This document shows, piece after piece, positions 8,852-16,911 of a stretch of 53,927 nt of DNA. The first letter of the stretch is position 1. Every line of letters starts with the position of its first letter. The translations under genes were made by a program, and so were the position numbers. The notes under the pieces were generated by a model, which worked only from the letters and a program-made list of their open reading frames with translations, was not told the origin of the DNA and searched no databases. Source of the stretch: Rhodobacteraceae bacterium WD3A24. GTDB taxonomy: Bacteria > Pseudomonadota > Alphaproteobacteria > Rhodobacterales > Rhodobacteraceae. Location of the stretch: NCBI GenBank assembly GCA_002967695.1, contig PUHN01000019.1, positions 1 through 53,927 of the forward strand. Direction: 5' to 3'.

Positions 8852-8866
8852 TGCTGCACTGCAGCA
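8852..8866. promoter_or_regulatory. Probable PhaR operator
   Basis: TGCTGCACTGCAGCA is a perfect 15-bp dyad containing CTGC-N3-GCAG, the motif I recall as the PhaR recognition sequence in Paracoccus denitrificans and Rhodobacter sphaeroides. It is 64 bp upstream of the phasin ATG, where a repressor of phaP should bind. Confidence 0.75.
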
Positions 8867-8877
8867 TTTCAAGGGAT

Positions 8878-8895
8878 TTCTGCGCTGCGGCAGAA
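8878..8895. promoter_or_regulatory. Second TGC-rich dyad upstream of phaP
   Basis: TTCTGC-N6-GCAGAA is an inverted repeat 12 bp from the PhaR box on the phaC side. It shares CTGC/GCAG half-sites, but with six rather than three to four spacer bases, so it may be an auxiliary PhaR site. Confidence 0.4.
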
Positions 8896-8913
8896 AATTT
8901 CCGCGAAAGGCGA

Positions 8914-10710
8914 CTAGGTGTCCGGGTCGGCGCGGACATAGGTGCCCGGCGCCGGAGCGAGCACCGGGTGATCAGGCCCGCCCGGCGCGCGGGCGGCCAC
9001 CTTCCGGCCCGAGCGGCGGCGCAGCCACGCCTCCCAGAGGGGCCACCACGAGCCGTCATGGCGCGTGGCCTGCGCCCGCCAGGTCTCGGGATCGCCCGCC
9101 AGAGGCTGATCGCTGACGGAATGGCCGTATTTCACGCGCGAGGGCGGGTTCACGATGCCGGCGATATGGCCCGACTCGGACAGGATGAAGGTCCGCTCGC
9201 GGCTGCCCATCTTGGTGAATCCCGTGAAGCTCGGCTTCCAGGCGGCGATGTGGTCGCTCTCGCAGGCCACGGCGCACAAGGGCAGCTTGACGTCCTTGAT
9301 CGACACCGTCTCGCCGAGAAGCTCGAACGTGCCCTCCGAAAAACGGTTTTCCTGGCACAGCCAGCGCAGGTATTCGACGGCCATCCGCCCAGGCAGATTG
9401 GTCGAATCCCCGTTCCAGTAGAGCAGATCGAAGGCCGGCGGGGACTCGCCCATCATGTAGCTGCGAATCGCCGGGCCGTAGACCAGATCATTGGAGCGCA
9501 AAAACGAGAAGGTGCGCGACATGAAGAAGGAGTCCAGATACCCCTTCTCCTGGGCCTCGCGCTCGATCCCGTCGACGAAATCATCGCCGAGGAAGGGCGT
9601 GAATTCGCCCTGATCCGTGAAGTCGGTCAGCGTGGTGAAGAAGGTCGCCGAGCGGATCGAGCGATCCTTGCGCTTTTGCATCAGCGCCAGTGTCAGCGCC
9701 AGCGTCGTGCCCGCGATGCAGTATCCGATGGCGTTGACCCGATCCTCGCCGGTGATGGCCTTTACCTGATCGATGGCCTCGAGATACCCCTCCTCAACAT
9801 AGGTATCCATGCCCGCATCCGCATAGCTGGCGTCGGGATTGACCCAGCTGACGACGAACAAGGTATAACCCTGATCGACGATCCACTTGATCAGGCTGTT
9901 CTTCTCCTTGAGGTCGAGGATGTAGAACCTGTTGATCCAGGGCGGAAAGATGATCAGGGGGGTGCGATAGACCTGTTCCGTCGTCGGGGTGTACTGGATC
10001 AGTTCGAACATGCGGTTGCGATAGACCACCGCGCCCGGCGTGGTGGCGAGGTTCTCGCCCACCTCGAAGGCGTCGCGATCGGCCAGCGTGATCAGAAGCC
10101 GGCCGTCATTCTCCTCGATGTCGCGCACAAGGTTTTCCAGCCCGCGCACCAGGCTCTCGCCGTCGGTCTCGACGGCTTTCGACAGCGCCTCGGGATTGGT
10201 GCCGAGGAAATTGGTCGGCGCGAACATGTTGATGATCTGGCGGCTGAAATACTCGACGCGGTGCTTGTCGCGCTCGCTGAGATGGTCGAGGTTGCTCACC
10301 GCCTCCTCCATCGCCTGCGCCGACATCAGGTATTGCTGCTTGATGAAGTTGAAATAGGGGTTGGTCTGCCACAGCGGGTTGGAGAAGCGCTTGTCCTCGG
10401 GGGTGTGGTCCTCGCGCGGCACCATACCGCCTTCGCGCAAGGCCTCCTGCGCCTCGACATAATGGCGCAGCGACTGCCCCCAGTAGCTGATCTGATGCTC
10501 CAGTATCTTGGAGGGGTTCTCCATCATCTCGGCCATGTAGGCGGCCGCGGCCTTCATGAAGACGTCCTGATCGGGGCCCTGCAGGCTTGGGCGCACCGGC
10601 TCCTGACGCGACAGCGCCGTGATGAGGCGCTGCGAAAGCTCCTCGATCCTGGCGAGATTCGCGTTCAGCCGGTCGAGATCGCCCCCCGTCTCCGCGTCAT
10701 CAGTTGCCAT
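8914..10710 (-). CDS. phaC: Class I poly(3-hydroxyalkanoate) synthase
   Basis: A 598-residue class I PHA synthase that polymerises (R)-3-hydroxyacyl-CoA on the granule surface. The lipase-like box is GYCIAGT with nucleophile C331; D486 (ESDHIAAW) and H515 (SGHIAGIVNPP) complete the triad. Length is normal for class I. ATG 10710 lies eight bases after GGGGGAAA; a TTG two codons upstream (10716) is a possible alternative. It is divergent from phaZ and upstream of the phasin and phaR genes on the same strand, the usual Rhodobacterales arrangement. Confidence 0.95.
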   Translation of the reverse strand: MATDDAETGGDLDRLNANLARIEELSQRLITALSRQEPVRPSLQGPDQDVFMKAAAAYMAEMMENPSKILEHQISYWGQSLRHYVEAQEALREGGMVPREDHTPEDKRFSNPLWQTNPYFNFIKQQYLMSAQAMEEAVSNLDHLSERDKHRVEYFSRQIINMFAPTNFLGTNPEALSKAVETDGESLVRGLENLVRDIEENDGRLLITLADRDAFEVGENLATTPGAVVYRNRMFELIQYTPTTEQVYRTPLIIFPPWINRFYILDLKEKNSLIKWIVDQGYTLFVVSWVNPDASYADAGMDTYVEEGYLEAIDQVKAITGEDRVNAIGYCIAGTTLALTLALMQKRKDRSIRSATFFTTLTDFTDQGEFTPFLGDDFVDGIEREAQEKGYLDSFFMSRTFSFLRSNDLVYGPAIRSYMMGESPPAFDLLYWNGDSTNLPGRMAVEYLRWLCQENRFSEGTFELLGETVSIKDVKLPLCAVACESDHIAAWKPSFTGFTKMGSRERTFILSESGHIAGIVNPPSRVKYGHSVSDQPLAGDPETWRAQATRHDGSWWPLWEAWLRRRSGRKVAARAPGGPDHPVLAPAPGTYVRADPDT

Positions 10711-10737
10711 TGCCAAGCTTTCCCCCTAGATTTCCGC

Positions 10738-10746
10738 TCTGCAGCA
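10738..10746. promoter_or_regulatory. Possible PhaR half-site between phaC and phaZ
   Basis: TCTGCAGCA in the phaC-phaZ divergent intergenic region matches one side of the PhaR dyad found upstream of phaP. It is short, so the call is tentative. Confidence 0.3.
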
Positions 10747-10814
10747 TAACGCCGCGGCCGGTTCGGGAAAAGCGGCGATTTCCGGCGCCGGAAGGCTCAG
10801 GTTAAGGAGAACGC

Positions 10815-12098
10815 ATGCGACAGATGGCGACCTACGATCTGATGGAGACCGCGCGCAACACCAATGAGTGGCTGGGGGCGACGGCCCGTGCGATGGGCTC
10901 CTATCCCGTCTTCGGCATGGTGCCGCATCCCTTTTTCAACCTTCTGGCCGCCTGGGGCGAGGTGGCCGAGCGCAGCTTTGCGCGGATGGCCACCAAGCCC
11001 GACTGGGGCATTCGCACCGTCGTCGGCGAGGACGGGCGCGACCACGTCGTGACCACCGAATGCGAAATGCAGCGCCCCTTCGGCGATCTGATCCGCTTCG
11101 AGGTCCATGGCCGCCCCGCCCGGCCGCGCAAGGTTCTGCTCGTCGCGCCGATGTCGGGGCACTACGCCACGCTGCTGCGCTCGACGGTGACCAGCCTGCT
11201 TCCCGACTGCGAGGTTTACGTCACCGACTGGCACAATGCCCGCGACATCCCCGTGAGCTGCGGCAAGTTCGATATCGAGGACTACACCTGCTATCTGGCC
11301 GACTTCATCCGCCACATGGGCCCCGACACCCATGTGATCGCGGTGTGCCAGCCGGTGCCCCTGGCGCTGGCGGCCACGGCCTGGCTGGCCGAGGCCGACC
11401 CGGCCGCGCAGCCGCGCTCGCTCACTCTGATCGGCGGCCCCGTCGACCCCGACGCCAACCCCACCGAAGTCACCGATTTCGGCCGCCGGATGACGATGGG
11501 CCAGCTCGAATACCTCGCTATCCAGCGGGTGGGGGCGAAATATGCGGGCGTGGGGCGGATGGTGTATCCGGGGCTTCTGCAACTGGCCTCGTTCATCTCG
11601 ATGAACGCCGAACGCCACGCCCAGGCCTTCACCGACAAGATCGCCAACAACGCCAAGGGCACCGGCGGCGAGCATGACAAGCACAATCGCTTCTATGACG
11701 AGTATCTCTCCGTTATGGACATGACCTCGGAATTCTACATGTCCACCGTCGAGCGCATCTTCAAAGACCGCGAGATCGCGCGCAACGTCTTCACCATCGA
11801 CGGGCGCGACGTGGATTTCTCCAAAATAGCCGACGTCTCGGTCAAGACGGTCGAGGGCGCCGATGACGACATCAGCGCGCCGGGCCAGTGCATCGCCGCG
11901 CTGGATCTGCTCACCGGCCTCGACGATTCCCGCAAGGCCAGCCATGTCGAGCCGGGCGCGGGACATTACGGCATCTTCGCCGGCCGCTCCTGGCGCGACA
12001 ACATCCGCCCGATGGTGCTGGAGTTCATCGACCGCGCCAACGCAGCCGACACCCGCCCCGCCCGCGGCGACCTGCGGCTGGCCAGCGTGCGGGAGTGA
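10815..12098 (+). CDS. phaZ: Intracellular polyhydroxyalkanoate depolymerase
   Basis: A 427-residue PhaZ of the intracellular, PhaC-like alpha/beta-hydrolase type, degrading native granules to 3-hydroxybutyrate units. The nucleophile is C178 in the box VCQPVPLAL, characteristic of this family (Cys instead of the Ser of extracellular depolymerases). The oxyanion region APMSGHYATLLR and the C-terminal histidine region VEPGAGHYGIF are present. The ATG at 10815 follows AAGGAGAACGC. Divergent orientation to phaC allows shared control of synthesis and mobilisation. Confidence 0.95.
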   Translation: MRQMATYDLMETARNTNEWLGATARAMGSYPVFGMVPHPFFNLLAAWGEVAERSFARMATKPDWGIRTVVGEDGRDHVVTTECEMQRPFGDLIRFEVHGRPARPRKVLLVAPMSGHYATLLRSTVTSLLPDCEVYVTDWHNARDIPVSCGKFDIEDYTCYLADFIRHMGPDTHVIAVCQPVPLALAATAWLAEADPAAQPRSLTLIGGPVDPDANPTEVTDFGRRMTMGQLEYLAIQRVGAKYAGVGRMVYPGLLQLASFISMNAERHAQAFTDKIANNAKGTGGEHDKHNRFYDEYLSVMDMTSEFYMSTVERIFKDREIARNVFTIDGRDVDFSKIADVSVKTVEGADDDISAPGQCIAALDLLTGLDDSRKASHVEPGAGHYGIFAGRSWRDNIRPMVLEFIDRANAADTRPARGDLRLASVRE

Positions 12099-12120
12099 CG
12101 CGCCCCCTTCCCTGACCGAA

Positions 12121-12138
12121 CGGCGGCGCTGACCGCCG
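12121..12138. terminator. GC hairpin between convergent phaZ and hydrolase genes
   Basis: CGGCGG-N6-CCGCCG forms a six-bp stem 22 bp after the phaZ stop and 24 bp before the end of the convergent hydrolase gene. It lacks a U-tract, so termination activity is uncertain. Confidence 0.35.
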
Positions 12139-12161
12139 GGTGCGCGAGGGATGCGGCGGTG

Positions 12162-12923
12162 TCAGGCCGGACCGGCGGCCTCCAGCGCATCGTCGATCGC
12201 CGTCTCGATCAGCCGCAGGCAGACCGGTGTCGAGAAACGGTGATCTGCGTCCTTGATCAGCGTCAGGCGAATGTCTGGGCCGTCGGCATGCTCCATCAGC
12301 CGCATCGCCCAATCCACGGGCACATCCGCGTCGGCGGTGCCCTGCAGCAGCCGCACCGGAAAGGGCAGCGGCAGCGCCTCGCGCAGCACGAGGTTCTCGT
12401 GGCCATCCTCGATCAGGCGGCGCGTGATGACCTCGGGCGCGTCGGAATACTCCGAGGGCCGCTCGAGCCGGCCCTTGCGCATCAGCGTCTCGCGCTCTTC
12501 CTCCGACAGGCCGGCCCACATGCCGTCCTCGGTGAAGTCCGGCGCGGCGGCGATGCCGACGAGGCCGGCGACCCGATCGGGCTGCGCACGCGCCAGCAGC
12601 AGCGCGATCCAGCCACCCATGCTCGACCCCGCCAGCACCTGCGGCCCCTCGGTAAGGGTATCGAGCACGGCGGCGGCATCGTCGCGCCAGTCGCCGATGC
12701 AGCCCTCCTCGAAGGCGCCGGAGGACTGGCCGTGGCCCGAATAGTCCATCCGCAGGAAGGCGCGCCCCTGCCTGCGCGCCCATGCTTCGAGATGGAGCGC
12801 CTTGGTGCCCTCCATGTCCGATCTGAAACCGCCCAGAAACACCACGCCCGGCCGCCGGCCGACAACGTGATGATAGGCGATGCGCCGCCCTTGCGGGGTG
12901 TCCAGATAATCGGGTTCGCGCAT
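12162..12923 (-). CDS. Alpha/beta hydrolase (carboxylesterase/thioesterase-like)
   Basis: A 253-residue serine hydrolase. The nucleophile elbow is GSSMGG (S101); the acid is likely the Asp in GTADADVPVDWAMRL and the base the His in KDADHRFS near the C-terminus. The oxyanion segment FLGGFRSDMEG resembles the ABHD10/palmitoyl-thioesterase-like branch. The start at 12923 is chosen for AGGGAGACG upstream; the frame is open further upstream, into the thrS region, without support. Substrate unknown. Confidence 0.85.
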   Translation of the reverse strand: MREPDYLDTPQGRRIAYHHVVGRRPGVVFLGGFRSDMEGTKALHLEAWARRQGRAFLRMDYSGHGQSSGAFEEGCIGDWRDDAAAVLDTLTEGPQVLAGSSMGGWIALLLARAQPDRVAGLVGIAAAPDFTEDGMWAGLSEEERETLMRKGRLERPSEYSDAPEVITRRLIEDGHENLVLREALPLPFPVRLLQGTADADVPVDWAMRLMEHADGPDIRLTLIKDADHRFSTPVCLRLIETAIDDALEAAGPA

Positions 12924-13071
12924 GACTCGTCTCCCTGCTTGGCCGGCGCCGCCGCAACGGGCGCCCGTGGCCAGCACAAGCATGTCGGCGGCGGCCTTGG
13001 CAAGCCGGGCGGCGTCGTCGCGTCGCCCGCGAGGCCACCCCCGCGTACCCCGCGCGGGCGCGGCGGGCGTC

Positions 13072-13100
13072 TTGACACCGGCGCGGGCTGCCACGATAGA
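13072..13100 (+). promoter_or_regulatory. Promoter of thrS
   Basis: A consensus -35 TTGACA (13072-13077), exact 17-bp spacer and -10 GATAGA (13095-13100). A start point near 13107 would give a leader of about 55 nt before the thrS ATG. Confidence 0.6.
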
Positions 13101-13162
13101 GGCGCGACAACCCGCAGCCGGGCGTTCCGTGGGCGCCGAACCGACGAGGAGCTTGAAGGCCG

Positions 13163-15139
13163 ATGGCCCAGATTTCCCTGACATTTCCCGATGGCAACAC
13201 CCGCGCCTTTGCCGCCGGCACCACCCCGGCCGAAATCGCCGCGTCCATTTCCAACTCTTTGGCCAAGAAGGCCGTCTCGGCGCATGTCGATGGCGCGCAC
13301 TGGGATCTGCAGTGGCCCATCGACCGTGACAGCGACATCAAGATCAACACCATGGCCGACGAGGCGCCCGCGCTGGAGCTCATCCGCCACGACCTTGCGC
13401 ATATCATGGCCCGCGCCGTGCAAGAGCTGTGGCCCGAGACGAAGGTCACCATCGGCCCGGTGATCGAGCGTGGCTGGTATTACGACTTCGACCGTGACGA
13501 GCCCTTCACCCCCGACGATCTCGGCGCGATCGAGAAGCGGATGAAGGAGATCATCAACAGGCGCGACCCGGTCCGCACCGAGGTCTGGGACCGCGACCGC
13601 GCCATCCGCCATTACCGGGACAATGACGAGCCCTTCAAGGTCGAGCTTGTCGAGGCGATCCCCGAGGGCGAGGCGGTGCGCATGTACTGGCACGGAGACT
13701 GGCAGGATCTGTGCCGCGGGCCGCACCTGCAGCACACCGGGCAGGTGCCGGCCGACGCCTTCCGGCTGATGTCGGTCGCGGGGGCCTACTGGCGCGGGGA
13801 CAGCTCGCGCAAGATGCTCCAGCGCATCTACGGCGTCGCCTTCAAGACCCGCGCCGAGCTCAAGGCCTACCTGACGATGCTCGAGGAGGCCGAGAAGCGC
13901 GACCACCGACGTCTCGGCCGCGAGATGGACCTCTTCCACTTCCAGCCCGAGGCACAGGGGTCGGTGTTCTGGCATCCCAACGGCTTCACCATCTGGCGGG
14001 CTCTGGAGGCCTATATCCGCCGCCAGCTCGATGCCGACGGCTATGCCGAGGTCAAGACGCCGCAGCTTCTCGACGCGCGGCTGTGGCGCGAGTCCGGCCA
14101 CTGGGGCAAGTTCCGCGAGAACATGTTCGTCGTCCCCGACGAAGTGCCCTCGGCCGAGGACGAGGACACCGACCCCGTGCTGTCGGGCGAGGCCGACCTG
14201 ATGGCGCTCAAGCCGATGAACTGCCCCGCCCATGTCCAGATCTTCAAGCAGGGCACCAAGTCCTACCGCGATCTGCCGATCCGCATGGCGGAGTTCGGAT
14301 GCTGCCACCGCAACGAGGCCCACGGCGCGCTGCACGGGCTCATGCGCGTGCGACAGATGACGCAGGACGACGCGCACATCTTCTGCCGCGAGGACCAGAT
14401 CACCCTGGAGACCGAGCGTTTCCTCGACCTTTTCGGCCGGGTCTATCGCGACATGGGGCTGACCGACATCGCCTACAAGCTCGCCACACGGCCCGAGCAA
14501 CGCGCCGGCGACGATGCCACCTGGGACCGCGCCGAGGCCGCGCTGGCCGAGGCGCTGCGCGCGGTGGGCATCGATTTCGAGATCGCCGAAGGCGAAGGCG
14601 CCTTCTACGGCCCCAAGCTGGAGTTCCATCTCACCGACGCCATCGGGCGCACATGGCAGGCGGGCACCTTCCAGCTCGACTACGTCCTGCCCGAGCGGCT
14701 CGACGCCACCTATGTCGGCGAAGATGGCGCGCGCCACCGCCCCGTCATGCTCCACCGCGCGGTGTTCGGCACTTTCGAGCGTTTCATCGGCCTGCTGATC
14801 GAGCACTACGCCGGCCGGCTGCCCCTGTGGCTGGCCCCCCGGCAGGTCGTCGTCGCCACGATCGTCTCCGAGGCCGATGCCTTCGCCACCGAGGTCGTCC
14901 ACGCCCTGCGCGCACGCGGGGTGCGCGCCGAGGCCGATCTGCGCAACGAGAAGATCAACTACAAGGTGCGCGAGCACTCGGTCGGCAAGGTGCCCGTGAT
15001 CCTTGCGGTGGGCGCGCGCGAGGTCGCCGAGCGCACGGTTGCGATGCGCCGGCTCGGCGCGCAGGGCTCGCGCAGTGTCGCGCTCGACGAGATCGCCGCC
15101 GAACTCGCCGCGGAGGCCACCCCGCCCGATCTGGCATAA
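13163..15139 (+). CDS. thrS: Threonyl-tRNA synthetase
   Basis: A 658-residue class II aminoacyl-tRNA synthetase. The domain order is N-terminal TGS domain (1-60), editing/second additional domain with [11 protein letters not shown] near residue 75, catalytic core with [21 protein letters not shown], zinc-binding Cys in [10 protein letters not shown], and the C-terminal anticodon-binding domain (about 550-650). Motif 2 reads EFGCCHRNE where many homologues have FG.VHR, a conservative variation. The ATG follows GAGGAGCTTGAAGG. The length is typical. Confidence 0.97.
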   Translation: MAQISLTFPDGNTRAFAAGTTPAEIAASISNSLAKKAVSAHVDGAHWDLQWPIDRDSDIKINTMADEAPALELIRHDLAHIMARAVQELWPETKVTIGPVIERGWYYDFDRDEPFTPDDLGAIEKRMKEIINRRDPVRTEVWDRDRAIRHYRDNDEPFKVELVEAIPEGEAVRMYWHGDWQDLCRGPHLQHTGQVPADAFRLMSVAGAYWRGDSSRKMLQRIYGVAFKTRAELKAYLTMLEEAEKRDHRRLGREMDLFHFQPEAQGSVFWHPNGFTIWRALEAYIRRQLDADGYAEVKTPQLLDARLWRESGHWGKFRENMFVVPDEVPSAEDEDTDPVLSGEADLMALKPMNCPAHVQIFKQGTKSYRDLPIRMAEFGCCHRNEAHGALHGLMRVRQMTQDDAHIFCREDQITLETERFLDLFGRVYRDMGLTDIAYKLATRPEQRAGDDATWDRAEAALAEALRAVGIDFEIAEGEGAFYGPKLEFHLTDAIGRTWQAGTFQLDYVLPERLDATYVGEDGARHRPVMLHRAVFGTFERFIGLLIEHYAGRLPLWLAPRQVVVATIVSEADAFATEVVHALRARGVRAEADLRNEKINYKVREHSVGKVPVILAVGAREVAERTVAMRRLGAQGSRSVALDEIAAELAAEATPPDLA

Positions 15140-15173
15140 CGCCTCTCCGCCCTCGGCGGAGAGGCGGGGGGCG

Positions 15174-15530
15174 TCAGTGCGGATCGGGGGCGCGCGCCGC
15201 TATCGCGAGCACCCCGCCCACGGCGCACATCGCGATGGGAAACATCGTGAAGACGCCGAAGCCGAAGGCATAGAGCATCCCCGCCGCCGAAATCAGCATC
15301 AGCGCGCCGCCGAGGACATTGCGCGCCCGCGCCATCCCGCCACCCGCGATCGCCAGGATCGGCGCGGCAAGGCTGGTGGCGCGGATCAGCGCGGGGTTCT
15401 CCACCCCGCCGGTGAAGTCCTCGAGCTGGCGATAGCTGTCGAGAAGCTCCGTCCAGCCGAAGCTGACAAAGCCGACCAGCATCCCCCACAAACCGCCGAT
15501 TATTCCCAGGATGAGCGCCGCGTTGCGCAT
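15174..15530 (-). CDS. Small four-helix membrane protein, unknown function
   Basis: A 118-residue hydrophobic protein with about four predicted membrane segments (near 4-24, 50-66, 70-88 and 92-112) and a short polar loop WTELLDSYRQLEDFTGG between the first two. The ATG at 15530 follows AAGGAGC. I do not recognise a specific domain. It is convergent with thrS and divergent from the cold-shock gene. Confidence 0.7.
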   Translation of the reverse strand: MRNAALILGIIGGLWGMLVGFVSFGWTELLDSYRQLEDFTGGVENPALIRATSLAAPILAIAGGGMARARNVLGGALMLISAAGMLYAFGFGVFTMFPIAMCAVGGVLAIAARAPDPH

Positions 15531-15662
15531 CGATATCGCTCCTTCCGCTCCTGCCACGGGCCATAGCGCAACCGGCCGGGCGGGGAAAGCATCTTGATTT
15601 TTCATCCCGCTGTGGCATCCTTTTGCGCGTGACAACAGACTTTCTTGCGACCGCCTCCTGTT

Positions 15663-15694
15663 CCAGGCAGCCGGAAGACCAAGAACCTGGCTGC
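15663..15694 (+). promoter_or_regulatory. Alternative stem-loops in the cold-shock gene leader
   Basis: Two overlapping, mutually exclusive stems can form: CCAGG (15663-15667) with CCTGG (15686-15690), and GCAGCC (15667-15672) with GGCTGC (15689-15694). They lie 50-80 nt upstream of a cold-shock gene whose family is known for structured, temperature-responsive 5' leaders. The regulatory role is inferred. Confidence 0.35.
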
Positions 15695-15744
15695 ACGGCC
15701 CGCCGGCAATACCGCCGCGGGAAACATGAGCAAGGAGAGCGGAC

Positions 15745-15951
15745 ATGCCCAGCGGCACCGTCAAATGGTTCAACGCCACCAAGGGATACGGCTTCATCGC
15801 GCCCGATGACGGCGGCAAGGATGTTTTCGTCCATATCTCGGCGGTCGAGCGGGCCGGTCTGACCGGCCTGGAAGACAACCAGAAGGTCGCCTATGAGCTC
15901 CAGTCGGGGCGCGACGGGCGCTCTTCGGCGGGCGATCTCAAGCTGCTGTAG
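15745..15951 (+). CDS. cspA: Cold-shock domain protein
   Basis: A 68-residue single cold-shock domain protein, an RNA chaperone with an OB fold. RNP1 is KGYGFI (13-18) and RNP2 VFVHIS (27-32). The ATG follows AAGGAGAGC. The 214 bp upstream to the divergent gene leaves room for a long leader, as usual for csp genes. An out-of-frame ORF (15726-15809) begins 19 bases earlier and overlaps the start. A strong terminator follows. Confidence 0.95.
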   Translation: MPSGTVKWFNATKGYGFIAPDDGGKDVFVHISAVERAGLTGLEDNQKVAYELQSGRDGRSSAGDLKLL

Positions 15952-15974
15952 AGACGGCGTTCCCCGGTGCCTGC

Positions 15975-16003
15975 GGGCGGCCCGGCCGGGCCGCCCATTT
16001 TCG
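15975..16003 (+). terminator. Intrinsic terminator of the cold-shock gene
   Basis: A perfect GC palindrome (15975-15996) gives a nine- to eleven-bp stem, followed by ATTTTCG. It begins 23 bp after the csp stop. Confidence 0.7.
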
Positions 16004-16021
16004 TTGCGCGGTCGATGCAGG

Positions 16022-16354
16022 TCACTCCAGCAGTTGCTCGCGCACCGCCTTCGACCAGCCCAGATGCCACGCGCCGGGCGTGGCGATGACGGGGCGCTTC
16101 ATCACCGTGGGATGCGCGGCGATCAGCGAGGCCGGCACGCGCGCGCGTTCGACCGCGTCGAGGCCGCGCCATGTCGCCGAGGCCCGATTGACGAGCCTGT
16201 CGCCGAACCGCGCGACCAGCGCCTCGGACTCGGCCTGCGAAAGGGGATCGGCACGCAGATCGCGAAAGGCGACCGCGTGGCCCGCCGCCTCCAGCGCCCG
16301 GCGGGCCTTGCGACAGGTGTCGCAGGCCGCGATGCCGTAAAGCGTGATCTCCAA
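16022..16354 (-). CDS. ArsC/Spx (YffB-like) family protein
   Basis: A 110-residue thioredoxin-fold protein of the ArsC/Spx family, with the redox motif CDTC at residues 11-14 near the first helix and the family segment RLVNRASATWRGLD. No ATG begins the conserved region; a TTG at 16354, six bases after GGGGAGGA, fits best and yields the usual length. YffB-like members have no established arsenate reductase activity, so a glutathione- or thiol-linked role is only a family-level guess. It lies 67 bp downstream of the ribosome-associated protein gene on the same strand. Confidence 0.78.
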   Translation of the reverse strand: MEITLYGIAACDTCRKARRALEAAGHAVAFRDLRADPLSQAESEALVARFGDRLVNRASATWRGLDAVERARVPASLIAAHPTVMKRPVIATPGAWHLGWSKAVREQLLE

Positions 16355-16421
16355 TGCATCCTCCCCGCAGACGTCGATCCGCCGGGGCGCCGCGCGAATG
16401 CGGGCGCGGGCCCGGTGCGGC

Positions 16422-16739
16422 TCAGTTCCGGTCGTCGAGCTTGCCGATCTCGCGATCGAGAGCGGCGCGCAGCTTGTTGCCCGCCTCGATGATCGCCGAG
16501 CGGACCGTTTCGTCATTGTGACGCACCACCACCGGCTCACGCCCGCGCACGCGCGCCTCGAGCACGCAGCGCTTGTCGGCCGCACCGCCCTTGTCGGCGT
16601 TCTCGTCACTGATATGCGCCTCGATCCGCGTGATCCGCGACGCAAGCGGTGCAAGCTTGGATTCGAGCACCTCGGTCACGGTGCGCCGGACGTCTTCGGC
16701 CCCCTGAATGGTGTTATCGGTGCTGACCTCGATATGCAT
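16422..16739 (-). CDS. HPF/RaiA-like ribosome-associated protein
   Basis: A 105-residue protein with the sigma-54 modulation/S30EA fold pattern: MHIEVSTDNTIQG start, LAPLASRITRIEAHISDENA strand-helix region, basic RVRGREPVVVRHND and a C-terminal helix AIIEAGNKLRAALDREIGKL. Such proteins bind the 30S subunit and stabilise or inactivate ribosomes during stress. It is shorter than long HPF and lacks the dimerisation tail. GAGGG precedes the ATG. It is divergent from prfC, another ribosome-acting factor. Confidence 0.82.
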   Translation of the reverse strand: MHIEVSTDNTIQGAEDVRRTVTEVLESKLAPLASRITRIEAHISDENADKGGAADKRCVLEARVRGREPVVVRHNDETVRSAIIEAGNKLRAALDREIGKLDDRN

Positions 16740-16875
16740 CTGTTGCCCTCGTTCACAATTCGGTGCCGCCCGCGCGCCGCGGACGTCCTCTGACTATCAT
16801 CTATGCGGCCGCGGGGCCGCGCGCAACCGTGCCGCGATGCGCAGGGCGCGGCCGCGGGGCCGCACCGCACCGCGC

Positions 16876-16911
16876 TTGCCCCCTGCCGCACGCTCGCCTA
16901 TACGCCGGCCC
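16876..16911 (+). promoter_or_regulatory. Promoter of prfC (leaderless start)
   Basis: TTGCCC (16876-16881), a 17-bp spacer and TATACG (16899-16904) end seven bases before the prfC ATG at 16912. No ribosome binding site lies between, so the mRNA should start at or next to the initiation codon, as for the TerB-like gene near 2298. Confidence 0.55.

Noticed and set aside
6236-8917. An 893-codon plus-strand open frame opposite the glutamine-synthetase-like and pha genes
   Set aside because: No start signal or recognisable domain, and the minus strand carries clear enzymes throughout.
15612-15627. A possible sigma-54 promoter before the cold-shock gene (TGGCATCCTTTTGCG)
   Set aside because: The GG to GC spacing is nine instead of ten bases, and csp genes are not usual sigma-54 targets.
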